DNA of 46,954 nucleotides from K189A clade bacterium. GTDB taxonomy: Bacteria > Pseudomonadota > Gammaproteobacteria > Pseudomonadales > Azotimanducaceae. Shown here piece by piece: positions 8,937-18,212 of this stretch. The stretch covers positions 1 through 46,954 of the forward strand of contig QXZU01000119.1 in assembly GCA_009886205.1 (NCBI GenBank). Direction: 5' to 3'. Position 1 is the stretch's first letter, and the number at the start of each line of letters is the position of its first letter. Below the pieces are notes generated by a model, which did no database searches, was not told the origin of the DNA, and was given only the letters and a program-made list of their open reading frames with translations. A program made the translations under genes and the position numbers.

Positions 8937-10556
8937 TCAGTCAAACAAATGCGTTAAACGCTTTTTAATTTGGTCAGTAATGTATAGCGCCAAGGTCTGG
9001 ATGGTCCGAGTGGGGTTCACACCAGCACTGGTCACAAAGATACTGCCATCTACGATGAACAGATTCTTGACGTCGTGACTGCGCCCCCACTCGTTAACAA
9101 CAGACTTTTGGGGGTCCTTGCCCATTCTTGCAGTGCCCATCAAATGCCAGCCACCACTGGCCAAAGGCGACTCAATAATCACATCCGTAGCACCGGCGGC
9201 GCGCAGGGTTTCTGTGGCGCGAGCAACAGCGAAGTCCAACATCTTCTGGGAATTATCGCTGATGCTGTAGGTCATCTTAGGTGCAGGAATGCCGTGAGCG
9301 TCTTTAATGCTCGGATCTAACGTCACTGAGTTGTGTTCCTCTGGCAGATCTTCACAAATAGCCACCATGCCAGCGATGCGGTTATGCAATTTGCGGTAAG
9401 CATCGTGATGACCCGCGCCCCAAGGAATACGCCCTGAGTGCACACCGGTCAGAGCAGTTGCTACTAAACCTCGACCTCGAGTGGTCTCATAGGTGAAGCC
9501 ACGGATAAAGTCTCTTTCTTCACCCGTTTCATAAAACTCCTGACTCCAAATACTGTCGTGAGGTCCCCGGTAACCATCTAAAGGTTCTTCGAACACACCC
9601 TGAATAGATGCATAGGGGTGAAGCATTAAGTTTTTACCGACCAAGCCTGAGCTATTGGCCAGCCCATCTGGAAATTGCTCGGATACGGAATTGAGCAATA
9701 TCCGCGGCGTACCCACGCCGTTACAGGCCATGATAACCACATGAGCAGGCTGAAATTGCTCAACGCCGTCCTCGTCAAAATAAGTTACGCCAGAGGCTAA
9801 ACCGTCATCGCCGACATTGATTTCTTTCACACGGCACCAGGTGCGCAATTCCACGCCTGCGCGAACTGCCTCAGGCCAATAGGTGATATCAGTACTGGCT
9901 TTAGCGCCTTGGGCGCAGCCATAAATGCAAGCACCAAGGTTTATACACTGATCCCTGCCGTTGTAAGGCTGTGTTGCAATAGCTGAATCTGAAGGCCACC
10001 AATGCCAACCCAGCTGATTAAAACCCTCCGCCAACTTCTGCCCAGACTTACCCATAGGCAACGGCGGCATGAGTGATTGTTTGGCGGGATACGCTGGATC
10101 ACCAGCAAGGCCAGAAACGCCGGTAATACGATCATTTTCTGCATAAAAGGGTTCAAGGTCGCCGTAATCTATGGGCCAATCATCAGCCACACCATCTAAA
10201 GACTTAACCTTAAAGTCAGAGGGGTGAAAACGAGGATAGTGACCGGCATACAAAACGGTTCCACCACCGACGCCGTTAAAGTTGGCAATTTTGATCGGTG
10301 AATCATCATCATTTACAGGGTAATCACCAGGCTGCTGGCGGCGATTAGGATTAATACTGAAATCCGATTGCGCCCGACTCTCCCAGTCTCGCCCAGTAGT
10401 TGGGTAGTTTGAAGGGTTAGTCCACCCTCCCTGCTCTAAGCAGACAATGCGCATTTTGGTTTCGGCTAAATTCCAAGCCGCAGTGGCGCCAGATGCCCCT
10501 GCACCAATAATCAGAACGTCGGCTGGCGAAAAATCGATATCGCTGCTCACGCTCAT
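8937..10556 (-). CDS. GMC-family FAD oxidoreductase (large subunit)
   Basis: 539 residues. The FAD-binding Rossmann motif is DVLIIGAGASGATAAWNLAE (about residues 14-33), then GGGTVLYAGHYPRF, the GMC substrate-side block. The C-terminal active site has GGWHLMGTARMG (His) and SAGVNPTRTIQTLAL (Asn), which are the catalytic pair and FAD contacts. GMC enzymes oxidise alcohols, sugars or sterols; the gluconate-dehydrogenase-like subclass passes electrons on through partner subunits. CGQC-like clusters (CINLGACIYGCAQG) are present near residue 205, as in this subclass. No export signal is visible. It is paired with a subunit-3-like gene and is divergent from a thiolase-like gene. Confidence 0.88.
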   Translation of the reverse strand: MSVSSDIDFSPADVLIIGAGASGATAAWNLAETKMRIVCLEQGGWTNPSNYPTTGRDWESRAQSDFSINPNRRQQPGDYPVNDDDSPIKIANFNGVGGGTVLYAGHYPRFHPSDFKVKSLDGVADDWPIDYGDLEPFYAENDRITGVSGLAGDPAYPAKQSLMPPLPMGKSGQKLAEGFNQLGWHWWPSDSAIATQPYNGRDQCINLGACIYGCAQGAKASTDITYWPEAVRAGVELRTWCRVKEINVGDDGLASGVTYFDEDGVEQFQPAHVVIMACNGVGTPRILLNSVSEQFPDGLANSSGLVGKNLMLHPYASIQGVFEEPLDGYRGPHDSIWSQEFYETGEERDFIRGFTYETTRGRGLVATALTGVHSGRIPWGAGHHDAYRKLHNRIAGMVAICEDLPEEHNSVTLDPSIKDAHGIPAPKMTYSISDNSQKMLDFAVARATETLRAAGATDVIIESPLASGGWHLMGTARMGKDPQKSVVNEWGRSHDVKNLFIVDGSIFVTSAGVNPTRTIQTLALYITDQIKKRLTHLFD

Positions 10557-10766
10557 TCCACCGCCCTGCTCAAACTGTATGTACGGTGCTTAACAATGCT
10601 CACCAAATTCCCCCCAAATGAAAATATCTCTAGGCGACATAATGCAATGATTAACAAGTCTTCGCCAGACTACCCAGATGGCAGGCTGATCAACACTTAT
10701 TAACCTCCTAACAAAAAAAGAGCAAAGAGCGAACAAACACAGATCACGCGCAGTAAACGCCAGTTA

Positions 10767-10774
10767 TGTATAAT
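10767..10774 (+). promoter_or_regulatory. Candidate promoter -10 for the thiolase-like gene
   Basis: TGTATAAT contains a perfect TATAAT hexamer 79 bp before the ATG, in the 297-bp gap between divergent GMC and thiolase-like genes. No clear -35 is present. The rest of this gap shows no further feature. Confidence 0.45.
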
Positions 10775-10853
10775 CGTCGGCAAATTGATCGGGCCGCTCT
10801 GCAGCGGTTCGCTTAGATTGCAAAAGAAAAAAGCTATTTTGGGGAGTAATAAA

Positions 10854-12311
10854 ATGAGTCAAGCAACACCAGTGTTAGTTGGCATTAGCCACCTTGAGCA
10901 GCGTTTCCAAGATTTTGCCTCGGCAAAGGAACCTGTAGAACTCATGATTGATGCAGTCAAAGCCGCCGCGGCAGACGCAGGCAGCAATGAACTACTTAAT
11001 GCCAATTCAGTGCGCGTTATCAAAGGCATTTGGGGCTATCAAAATCCTGCAAAAGCCGTGGCTGAAGCCATAGGCTGCCCAAACGCACAATCTGCTTTAT
11101 CGCCATATGGTGGCAACTACGTGCAATCAGTATTGAACGTCAGCGCGTTAGACATTCAAAGCGGCGCCCACGACATAATTATTCTTACCGGCGCAGAGTG
11201 CGGCAACACCCAAGCAAAGGCAGCCAAAGCTCAGCATGATCTAGGCTGGGCAGAGCTACCGGGTACCCCTGACCTAATGATCGGCGAAGAGAAAGATATG
11301 CGCCACGAGGCCGAGATCGCTATTAGATTAGGCCGCCCGATCCAAATTTATCCCATTATGGAAACAGCCCTACGCAACGAATTGGGCATCAAAGTCGATG
11401 ACCACATGAAGCATATTTCTGAGCTTTGGGCTGGCTTTAGTGCAGTGGCTGCGAACAACCCTAATGCATGGATTCGCGACGCCAAAACTGCCGAAGAAAT
11501 TCGCACAGTTTCAGCCATCAACCGTCCGGTATCGTTCCCTTATCCTAAATTTTTAAACTCCAATAGTGCCGTGGACCAAGCTGCAGCGTTGATTTTGTGT
11601 TCAGAGGCAAAAGCAGAAGCGCTGGGCATTGCGAAAGAAAAGTGGGTTTATCCTTGGGCGGGTAGCGACGCTCAAGACCATTTCCACTTCTCAAACCGAG
11701 ACAATTTGCACAGCTCCCCCGCCATTCGCCTTGCGGGCAAAAAATGTCTAGAAATGTCGGGGATGACACCGGCTGATATCGACTTGGTCGATGTATACAG
11801 CTGCTTCCCCGTCGCCGTGCAAATTGCCTGTAGAGAGCTCGGCTTAGACACCAGCAAGCCTTTAACCGTCACCGGCGGCTTAACCTGGGCAGGCGGCCCT
11901 TTGAATAACTACGTTATGCACTCCATTGTGCGTATGGCGGAGTTACTTCGAGCCCAACCAGGCGACAAGGGAATGATCACCGCGAACGGCGGTTATATTA
12001 CTAAGCATGCTTTTGGCACCTATTCTACTCAGCGCCCAGAAAAGCCTTTCCAGCACGCGAACCTACAAGATCAGGTAGATGCATTACCCAAGCGAGAAGT
12101 CGCTATGGCGCACGTTGGCGAAGGTGTTGTCGAGGGTTACTCGGTTATGTATGGCCCTAAAGGTCTGGACAAAGCCTTTGTGGCGACGCGGTTGTCTGAT
12201 GGACGCAGAGCCTGGGGCACTTCTCAAGATACAGATCTATTGCAAAGTATGACTACGGAGGAATTTGTCGGCCGCCCGGTGAAATTAGCCGACCATGTAG
12301 CCACATTTTAG
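10854..12311 (+). CDS. Thiolase-superfamily protein lacking the nucleophilic cysteine
   Basis: 485 residues from ATG 10854, supported by GGGGAG upstream. The overall thiolase fold is recognisable (ILTGAECGNTQ, VDLVDVYSCFPVAVQ, GGLTWAGGPLNNYVMHS, ANGGYITKHAFG). A C-terminal extra domain of roughly 100 residues ends in LADHVATF. At the place where degradative and biosynthetic thiolases have NxxCxSG, this protein has GGNYVQSVLN, without Cys. Annotated relatives of about 500 residues are usually called acetyl-CoA acetyltransferase, but classical ping-pong thiolysis seems unlikely. CoA binding or another C-C bond reaction is possible. It is divergent from the GMC gene and is followed by an RDD protein. 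Confidence 0.78.
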   Translation: MSQATPVLVGISHLEQRFQDFASAKEPVELMIDAVKAAAADAGSNELLNANSVRVIKGIWGYQNPAKAVAEAIGCPNAQSALSPYGGNYVQSVLNVSALDIQSGAHDIIILTGAECGNTQAKAAKAQHDLGWAELPGTPDLMIGEEKDMRHEAEIAIRLGRPIQIYPIMETALRNELGIKVDDHMKHISELWAGFSAVAANNPNAWIRDAKTAEEIRTVSAINRPVSFPYPKFLNSNSAVDQAAALILCSEAKAEALGIAKEKWVYPWAGSDAQDHFHFSNRDNLHSSPAIRLAGKKCLEMSGMTPADIDLVDVYSCFPVAVQIACRELGLDTSKPLTVTGGLTWAGGPLNNYVMHSIVRMAELLRAQPGDKGMITANGGYITKHAFGTYSTQRPEKPFQHANLQDQVDALPKREVAMAHVGEGVVEGYSVMYGPKGLDKAFVATRLSDGRRAWGTSQDTDLLQSMTTEEFVGRPVKLADHVATF

Positions 12312-12366
12312 ATAGCGGTTTAGGTAGCGGCATTTTAACTAGCATTCCAACAAGCGGTCAGAGCCA

Positions 12367-12804
12367 TTGAGCAACCCAGAAGAAATACACAGCCCTGAAG
12401 CGGGATTTCCAGCCGGCATAGGCCGGCGCTTGGGCGCCCTGATGTATGACAGTTTGCTGATTTTAGCGCTGTGGTTTTTAACAGGATTTATCTGGGTACC
12501 ACTCAGTGGCGACGTGGTTACAGGCTTTGCATTTCAGCTGACTTTGCTTGTTGAAACTGTTGGTTTCTACGCGTATTGCTGGCACAAAAATGGCGAAACA
12601 CTGGGCATGCGAGCATGGCATATTCGTTTGGTAGACGAGTCTGGCAACAGCGTAAGTGTTAAACAAATAGCCCTCCGCGCCATGGTTGCACCATTCTCGC
12701 TGGCGTGCGCTGGCCTAGGCTACCTTTGGCTGTTTATCGGTGACGACAAGCAAACTTGGCATGACAAAGCCAGTAAGACACTGGTTGTGCACCTGCCACG
12801 ATAG
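12367..12804 (+). CDS. RDD-family membrane protein
   Basis: 145 residues. After a polar N-terminus of about 20 residues comes GRRLGALMYDSLLILALWF, carrying the R..D part of the RDD signature, then a second helix (about 55-72), the motif GETLGMRAWHIRLVDESG, and a third helix, ending with DKQTWHDKASKTLVV. RDD proteins are small three-helix membrane proteins, some linked to ion exchange. The start is TTG, because no other start fits. In many gammaproteobacteria an RDD gene lies next to pepA, as here. A 248-bp gap to pepA holds nothing recognisable. Confidence 0.85.
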   Translation: MSNPEEIHSPEAGFPAGIGRRLGALMYDSLLILALWFLTGFIWVPLSGDVVTGFAFQLTLLVETVGFYAYCWHKNGETLGMRAWHIRLVDESGNSVSVKQIALRAMVAPFSLACAGLGYLWLFIGDDKQTWHDKASKTLVVHLPR

Positions 12805-13052
12805 TTCCCCGTCCTGTTATCGACCATTAAGCGAACCTTTGGCGATTTTTTGGCGTTTTGTTGGCACCGTGTGGCCCCACTCCGACCCGTCCTCTTAATC
12901 TAGCAGCCAGTAATCTAGCACCCAGCTCGCTCAAACTAGATTGCGACATGGGCATCTTGGCCTATTTTGTCTCATTTCTTTCCAGCCTTTTTCCTCCAAT
13001 AACGCTAAACTTACACCTCACAACTTAAATTACTGATGTGGATAAATCGAAC

Positions 13053-14498
13053 ATGAATTTTACCCTTGCAAGTGGCGCGCTATCTGCCGCCCGAACCCCC
13101 TGCCTCGTGACTAGCTTTCAGATTGCCAAGAAAGTAGCAAAGGCGTCAGGAAACCAAAGCACGTTCAACCGTGCTACCCAGGATTTCAAAGACAGCATTG
13201 GCAACACGCTGTGCATTCAAATGGAAGGCGCAGTGGCAAGGTTGTTAATTATTGGTGGTACCAGCGAAGCCTCTGCAGCAAATTTTGCAAAAGCTTGCGA
13301 TGTAGCGGCAAAGACATTGATCAAACTACCCATAGGCCAAGCACTAGTTGCGCTACTAGACGCTAAAGTGAAAGGCAAGGATGCGCCATGGAAAGCACAA
13401 ACCTTGCTGCAAGCCATTAGCCATGCCGCCTATCAATTCAACCGCTACAAGAGTAAGCCAAAGCCCCCTCACCTATTGAAGCGCGTGCGTATTCAAGCAC
13501 CGGCAAAAAATACGCCGTCAGTGCAACGCACCATCACTTTGGGCAACGCCCTGGACGCGGGCATGGCGCTGACAAAGGACTTAGGCAACGAGCCACCAAA
13601 CGTTTGTACACCCCTCTACCTGTTGGCTGAAGCACGTAAAATGGCGCGCAACCCAAAGGTAAAAGTCAGCCACTTAGACGAGAAGAAAATGCTCTCCATG
13701 GGCATGGGTGCATTTATGGCTGTCTCCCAGGGTAGCGACAATCCAGGCCGAATGATCATAATCAATTACAGCGGTGGCCCAAAGAATCAGGCCCCCATAG
13801 CGCTAGTGGGCAAGGGTATAACCTTTGATACCGGCGGCATTTCCCTTAAGCCACCGCCCACAATGGACGAAATGAAATACGACATGGGCGGCGCAGCGGC
13901 AGTTTTAGGCGCCACGAAGGCAGCCATTGAAGCCAAGCTTCCAATCAATCTCTTAACTATTGTTGCAGCGGCTGAGAACATGCCGAGCGGCGGCGCTACT
14001 CGCCCTGGCGATATTGTGACCACCAGCTCAGGCAAAACCGTAGAAATTTTGAATACCGATGCTGAAGGCCGGTTGGTTTTATGTGATGCCCTCACCCATG
14101 CGCAGACCTTTAAGCCCCGCACAATCATCGACGTAGCTACGCTGACTGGCGCATGCATTATGGCGCTGGGCAGCCATGCCAGCGGACTTTTCGCCAACGA
14201 CGATGCCTTGGCAGACGACCTCTTAGAAGCAGGCCAAGACACTGGAGACCGCAACTGGCGGCTGCCTTTATGGGACGACTACCAAGCAGGTCTTAACTCA
14301 AACTTTGCGGATATGGCCAATGTTGGCGGACGCGGTGCAGGCAGTGTTACCGCTGCGTGTTTCCTTGCGCGCTTTGTTGATGACACGCCATGGGCCCACT
14401 TAGACATTGCTGGCAGCGCTTTTCATGGCGGTGCAAACAAGGGTTCTAGTGGCCGTCCAGTACCAATGCTGTTCAAATATTTGGTTAACCAAAGCTAG
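13053..14498 (+). CDS. pepA: Leucyl aminopeptidase (cytosol aminopeptidase, M17)
   Basis: 481 residues from ATG 13053, whose MNFTLASGALSA start matches the family N-terminus; a GTG 15 bp upstream is an alternative. The M17 di-metal site is clear: VGKGITFDTGGISLKP (Lys and Asp ligands), KYDMGGAAAV, and the signature NTDAEGRLVL. It removes N-terminal residues from peptides in the cytoplasm as a hexamer. In some gammaproteobacteria PepA also binds DNA; that cannot be judged here. It heads the conserved pepA-holC-valS order, with 14 bp to holC. The N-terminal domain is basic and somewhat divergent. Confidence 0.95.
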   Translation: MNFTLASGALSAARTPCLVTSFQIAKKVAKASGNQSTFNRATQDFKDSIGNTLCIQMEGAVARLLIIGGTSEASAANFAKACDVAAKTLIKLPIGQALVALLDAKVKGKDAPWKAQTLLQAISHAAYQFNRYKSKPKPPHLLKRVRIQAPAKNTPSVQRTITLGNALDAGMALTKDLGNEPPNVCTPLYLLAEARKMARNPKVKVSHLDEKKMLSMGMGAFMAVSQGSDNPGRMIIINYSGGPKNQAPIALVGKGITFDTGGISLKPPPTMDEMKYDMGGAAAVLGATKAAIEAKLPINLLTIVAAAENMPSGGATRPGDIVTTSSGKTVEILNTDAEGRLVLCDALTHAQTFKPRTIIDVATLTGACIMALGSHASGLFANDDALADDLLEAGQDTGDRNWRLPLWDDYQAGLNSNFADMANVGGRGAGSVTAACFLARFVDDTPWAHLDIAGSAFHGGANKGSSGRPVPMLFKYLVNQS

Positions 14499-14512
14499 CG
14501 CGGGCTGCATAA

Positions 14513-15055
14513 GTGACTCGGGTAGATTTTTACGTCTTAGAAGACCTCAGCGAAGATGCAGCAATGCGCTTCGCCTGCAGGCTGTGCCTTAAGGCCATAC
14601 AAGGTGGTATGCCCGTGCACGTGCAACTTGAGGATAAAACCCAAGTTGCAGCAATGGACACATTACTTTGGGACTACCCGAAACACCGCTTTTTACCGCA
14701 CCAGTTAATAACCGAGACCGGTGAAACAACTGCAGCCCAAGCTGAAACTGCCAGTGAGGCCCAATCAACTGAAAAGCCGGCTGATGCAACAACTGATAAC
14801 GAGGCAAGCAAAGATCAAAGCAAGGACCGAGGCGGCGTGAAAAGCCCAATCCACCTTGGCTGCGATGGCCCACTCCATGACAGCGGGTTATTGATTAATC
14901 TGGCTACTCAGGTACCCAGTTTTTTTGGGCGCTTCGACCGAGTTGCAGAAATCATAGTCGGCGAAAGCAAAGACCAGGGGCGCGAGCACTACAAATTTTA
15001 TCGTGATCGTGGCTACCCGCTGCATCACCATGACCTGAAAGATTGGGAAAATTAA
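14513..15055 (+). CDS. holC: DNA polymerase III chi subunit
   Basis: 180 residues from a GTG start. The N-terminal VDFYVLEDLSEDAAMRFACRLCLKA and TLLWDYPKHRFLPHQL, plus the C-terminal RFDRVAEIIVG and REHYKFYRDRGY, match HolC, the clamp-loader accessory that binds SSB. It lies between pepA and valS, the standard place. E. coli chi has 147 residues; the excess here is an insertion at about residues 68-113 rich in Glu, Ala, Thr and Ser, at the position of a normally short loop. Most likely a disordered linker. Function is probably retained because both flanking conserved halves are intact. Confidence 0.87.
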   Translation: MTRVDFYVLEDLSEDAAMRFACRLCLKAIQGGMPVHVQLEDKTQVAAMDTLLWDYPKHRFLPHQLITETGETTAAQAETASEAQSTEKPADATTDNEASKDQSKDRGGVKSPIHLGCDGPLHDSGLLINLATQVPSFFGRFDRVAEIIVGESKDQGREHYKFYRDRGYPLHHHDLKDWEN

Positions 15056-15143
15056 GCTAATGTCGCCAACACCATTTTATGAGGGTTTGCGCCAAGCAAC
15101 CCCAAGCCCAACAAAAGCCCAACGAAAGTAGATATATAGAAAC

Positions 15144-17951
15144 ATGGACACTAGTTTTAATCCGGAAAAAATAGAACAAGACCTTTACCAAAGCTGGGAG
15201 AAGGCTGGTCATTTTGCACCCAAGGGAGAAGGCGACGGTTATTGCATTCTTATCCCACCGCCTAACGTCACCGGCACGCTGCACATGGGCCACGCGTTTA
15301 ACCAAACATTGATGGATTCGCTCATTCGCTACCAGCGTATGTTAGGCAATCGCACCTTGTGGCAAATGGGCACAGACCATGCGGGCATCGCCACACAAAT
15401 GTTGGTGGAGCGGCAAATTGCCAGCGAAGGCAGCAGCAGACATGAATTGGGAAGGGAAGCTTTTATTGAGCGCGTTTGGGATTGGAAAAAACAATCTGGC
15501 GGCACAATTTCCAAGCAAATCAGACGCATGGGCTCCAGTATCGATTGGACCCGCGAACGTTTCACGATGGATGACGGTTATGCTGAGGCAGTACAAACAG
15601 CATTCATTCAACTGTTCGACCAGGGCCTCATTTATCGCGGTACTCGGCTAGTCAACTGGGATCCAGAATTGGGTACCGCTATATCTGACTTAGAGGTAGA
15701 GAACAAAGAAGAGCAAGGGTTTCTTTGGCATTTCCGCTACCCCTTAGCTGGTGGCGTGAAAACTAAGGAAGGCGACGACTTTTTGGTGGTTGCCACAACA
15801 AGACCTGAAACCATGTTGGGAGATACCGCAGTAGCCGTACACCCAGACGATGAGCGTTACGCACACCTTATTGGAGCGACCATTACCCTGCCCTTGGTTG
15901 GACGACAAATTCCTGTCATTGCAGATGATTATGTAGATATGGCATTCGGCACGGGCTGCGTAAAAATCACCCCCGCCCACGACTTCAATGACAATGAAAT
16001 GGGCGCTCGACACAACCTTGAGTCTATTAACATCTTAACGCCAGAAGCCAAGATCAACGACGACGCACCTGAACCCTATCGTGGCCTAGATCGCGTTGTT
16101 GCGCGCAAGCAGATTGTTGCCGACCTTGACGCACTCGATTTGCTGGCTGCCGTTGAAGACCACAAACTCATGGTACCTAGAGGCGATAGATCTAACGCAA
16201 TCATTGAGCCATACCTCACAGATCAATGGTTTGTGAAAATAGCGCCACTCGCTGAACCCGCTATAAAAGCGGTTGAAGATGGCAGCATCAAGTTTGTACC
16301 CAAACAGTATGAGAACACCTATTTTTCGTGGATGAGGGATATCCAAGACTGGTGCATTAGCCGCCAGCAATGGTGGGGCCACAGAATTCCAGCATTTTAT
16401 GACGAAGCAGGCAATATCTACGCAGCTGAAGACGAAGTCAGTGCGCGCAAAAAATATGCTTTGAGTGATGAGATCAAACTCAGCCAAGACAATGATGTGT
16501 TGGAAACTTGGTTTTCATCAGCCTTATGGCCAATGGCCACATTAGGCTGGCCCGAAAAACACCCAGATTTAGAAGACTACTTACCGTCCAGCACACTGGT
16601 CACAGGCCACGATATTATTTTCTTCTGGGTTGCCAGAATGATCATGATGACCCTGCACTTTGAAAAGAAAGTACCCTTCGACACGGTATATATTCACGGC
16701 TTAGTGCGTGACTTTGAAGGGCAGAAAATGTCTAAATCGAAGGGCAATGGCTTAGATCCGTTAGACTTCATTGACGGCGTTGACCTTGAGACACTAGTTA
16801 CCAAGCGCACCAGCAACCTCACGCAACCAAAAATGGCTAAGCGCATTGAAAAGCAAACGCGCAAAGATTTCCCTGAAGGCGTAGCCGCATATGGCACAGA
16901 CGCCTTAAGGTTCACGTTTTGTGCGCTCGCCACAACCGGCAGAGATGTGCGCTTTGATACCAATCGTATTGAAGGCTATAGAAATTTCTGCAACAAACTG
17001 TGGAATGCGAGCAAGTTTGTCTTAATGAACACCGAAAACGTCGATCTAACACAGGCCGTTGACGAATCTACCCTCAGCTCTGCTGACCGCTGGATTTTGA
17101 GCAAAACCAGGCGCATGGTAGAAGATGCCAAGTTCGCATTGGAAACTTATCGCTTTGATATTTTCGCCAGTAGTATTTATGAATTTGCTTGGCACGAATA
17201 CTGTGATTGGTACTTGGAACTCACCAAGTCACTGCTCTGGAATGAAGACATTGACCCGGCTCTGAAAAAGGCTACCCAGCGCACATTACTAGAAGTATTA
17301 GACACAATGCTGCGCACCGCGCATCCTGTTATGCCCTTTATTACAGAAACACTATGGCAGCAAGTTGCACCGCGTTTGGGGATCATTCCTGCCTCTGACA
17401 ATGCAGCAGAAAACAGCATCATGCTGCAAAGTTTTCCTGATCCAGAAAAAATCATTAATGACCCCGCAGCTGAAGAACAAATTGAGTGGCTCAAGGCTGT
17501 AATAACTGGCATTCGTAACATTCGAGGCGAGGCGAACATTAAGCCGAGCAAAGAGATCACCGTGCTACTGCAAGGGGGCAGCCCCGCCGACCGCGTTGGC
17601 GCAACCGAGAGCAGCGAGATGCTCATGCGTTTAGCTAACATAGCGGAAATCACCTGGTTAGAGGACGGAGATACCCCACCAGCAAACGCTTTAAGCTTGG
17701 TAGGTGAGCTAAAAGTCATGGTGCCGTTAGCGGGACTCATCGACGTAGCCGCTGAACAAGCGCGCATAAACAAAGAGGTGGAACGCATCCGCGGTGAGAT
17801 AGAGCGCATAGACAAAAAACTCAGCAATGAGTCATTTGTTGCCAAAGCGCCTAGTGAGGTAGTTGAGAAAGAACGAGCAAGAGCTGCTGAATTCAATGCA
17901 ACACTTGGCACCTTATCCGAACAGATGGAGCAGCTTGCCTCTCTAGCTTAA
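15144..17951 (+). CDS. valS: Valyl-tRNA synthetase
   Basis: 935 residues, the usual length. Class Ia signatures are present: [16 protein letters not shown] (HIGH variant, HMGH) near residue 45 and KMSKSKGN near residue 531. [17 protein letters not shown] belongs to the CP1 editing domain, and the C-terminal coiled coil ([24 protein letters not shown]...) is typical of ValRS. It charges tRNA-Val and edits threonine. It is third in the pepA-holC-valS cluster, 88 bp after holC. A 244-codon open frame on the opposite strand near its end is a shadow. No clear terminator follows; instead there is a CCTTG repeat tract. Confidence 0.97.
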   Translation: MDTSFNPEKIEQDLYQSWEKAGHFAPKGEGDGYCILIPPPNVTGTLHMGHAFNQTLMDSLIRYQRMLGNRTLWQMGTDHAGIATQMLVERQIASEGSSRHELGREAFIERVWDWKKQSGGTISKQIRRMGSSIDWTRERFTMDDGYAEAVQTAFIQLFDQGLIYRGTRLVNWDPELGTAISDLEVENKEEQGFLWHFRYPLAGGVKTKEGDDFLVVATTRPETMLGDTAVAVHPDDERYAHLIGATITLPLVGRQIPVIADDYVDMAFGTGCVKITPAHDFNDNEMGARHNLESINILTPEAKINDDAPEPYRGLDRVVARKQIVADLDALDLLAAVEDHKLMVPRGDRSNAIIEPYLTDQWFVKIAPLAEPAIKAVEDGSIKFVPKQYENTYFSWMRDIQDWCISRQQWWGHRIPAFYDEAGNIYAAEDEVSARKKYALSDEIKLSQDNDVLETWFSSALWPMATLGWPEKHPDLEDYLPSSTLVTGHDIIFFWVARMIMMTLHFEKKVPFDTVYIHGLVRDFEGQKMSKSKGNGLDPLDFIDGVDLETLVTKRTSNLTQPKMAKRIEKQTRKDFPEGVAAYGTDALRFTFCALATTGRDVRFDTNRIEGYRNFCNKLWNASKFVLMNTENVDLTQAVDESTLSSADRWILSKTRRMVEDAKFALETYRFDIFASSIYEFAWHEYCDWYLELTKSLLWNEDIDPALKKATQRTLLEVLDTMLRTAHPVMPFITETLWQQVAPRLGIIPASDNAAENSIMLQSFPDPEKIINDPAAEEQIEWLKAVITGIRNIRGEANIKPSKEITVLLQGGSPADRVGATESSEMLMRLANIAEITWLEDGDTPPANALSLVGELKVMVPLAGLIDVAAEQARINKEVERIRGEIERIDKKLSNESFVAKAPSEVVEKERARAAEFNATLGTLSEQMEQLASLA

Positions 17952-17981
17952 GGAACTTTCCAGAGGCTGGGGCGATGGCGC

Positions 17982-18031
17982 CCTTGCCTTGCCTTGCCTT
18001 GCCTTGCCTTGCCTTGCCTTGCCTTGCCTTG
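17982..18031 (+). repeat. Pentanucleotide microsatellite, ten exact CCTTG copies
   Basis: CCTTG is repeated ten times without interruption (plus a partial CCT), 31 bp after the valS stop. It lies in the 261-bp gap between valS and the convergent pilX-type gene. Exact long pentamer tracts mutate by slipped-strand mispairing. No credible protein reads through it. Confidence 0.97.
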
Positions 18032-18136
18032 CCTAAACAGTATGAGCGACCATGTAATCGTCAAGCCAATCGGCTTTACAGCACAAAAAAACAACGCCTC
18101 GATTCTAAGTCTTTAGTTTTTGATTTCTGGTTTCTC

Positions 18137-18178
18137 GCTTTTGATTTCCGGCTTTTGGTTTCCGGCTTTTGGTTTCCA
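18137..18178 (+). repeat. Three 14-bp tandem repeats downstream of valS
   Basis: Units GCTTTTGATTTCCG, GCTTTTGGTTTCCG and GCTTTTGGTTTCCA are consecutive, with a more degenerate copy upstream. The tract lies between the CCTTG tract and the end of the pilX-type gene. Confidence 0.85.
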
Positions 18179-18212
18179 GATAACTCACCTGACTAATGCT
18201 TTTTGCCAGATC

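Noticed and set aside
13787-14254. 155-codon minus-strand frame inside pepA
   Set aside because: Opposite to the catalytic M17 motifs; composition is that of a complementary-strand shadow.
17177-17911. 244-codon minus-strand frame inside valS
   Set aside because: Ser/Ala-rich shadow frame opposite the conserved ValRS C-terminus; no family resemblance.
17982-18178. CRISPR-like array
   Set aside because: Repeats are directly adjacent with no spacers; they are microsatellite and minisatellite tracts.
17975-18196. 73-codon plus-strand frame running through the CCTTG tract, encoding repeated PCLAL
   Set aside because: It depends on the repeat phase, resembles no protein, has no proper ribosome site spacing, and continues into the 14-bp repeats; low-complexity DNA explains it.
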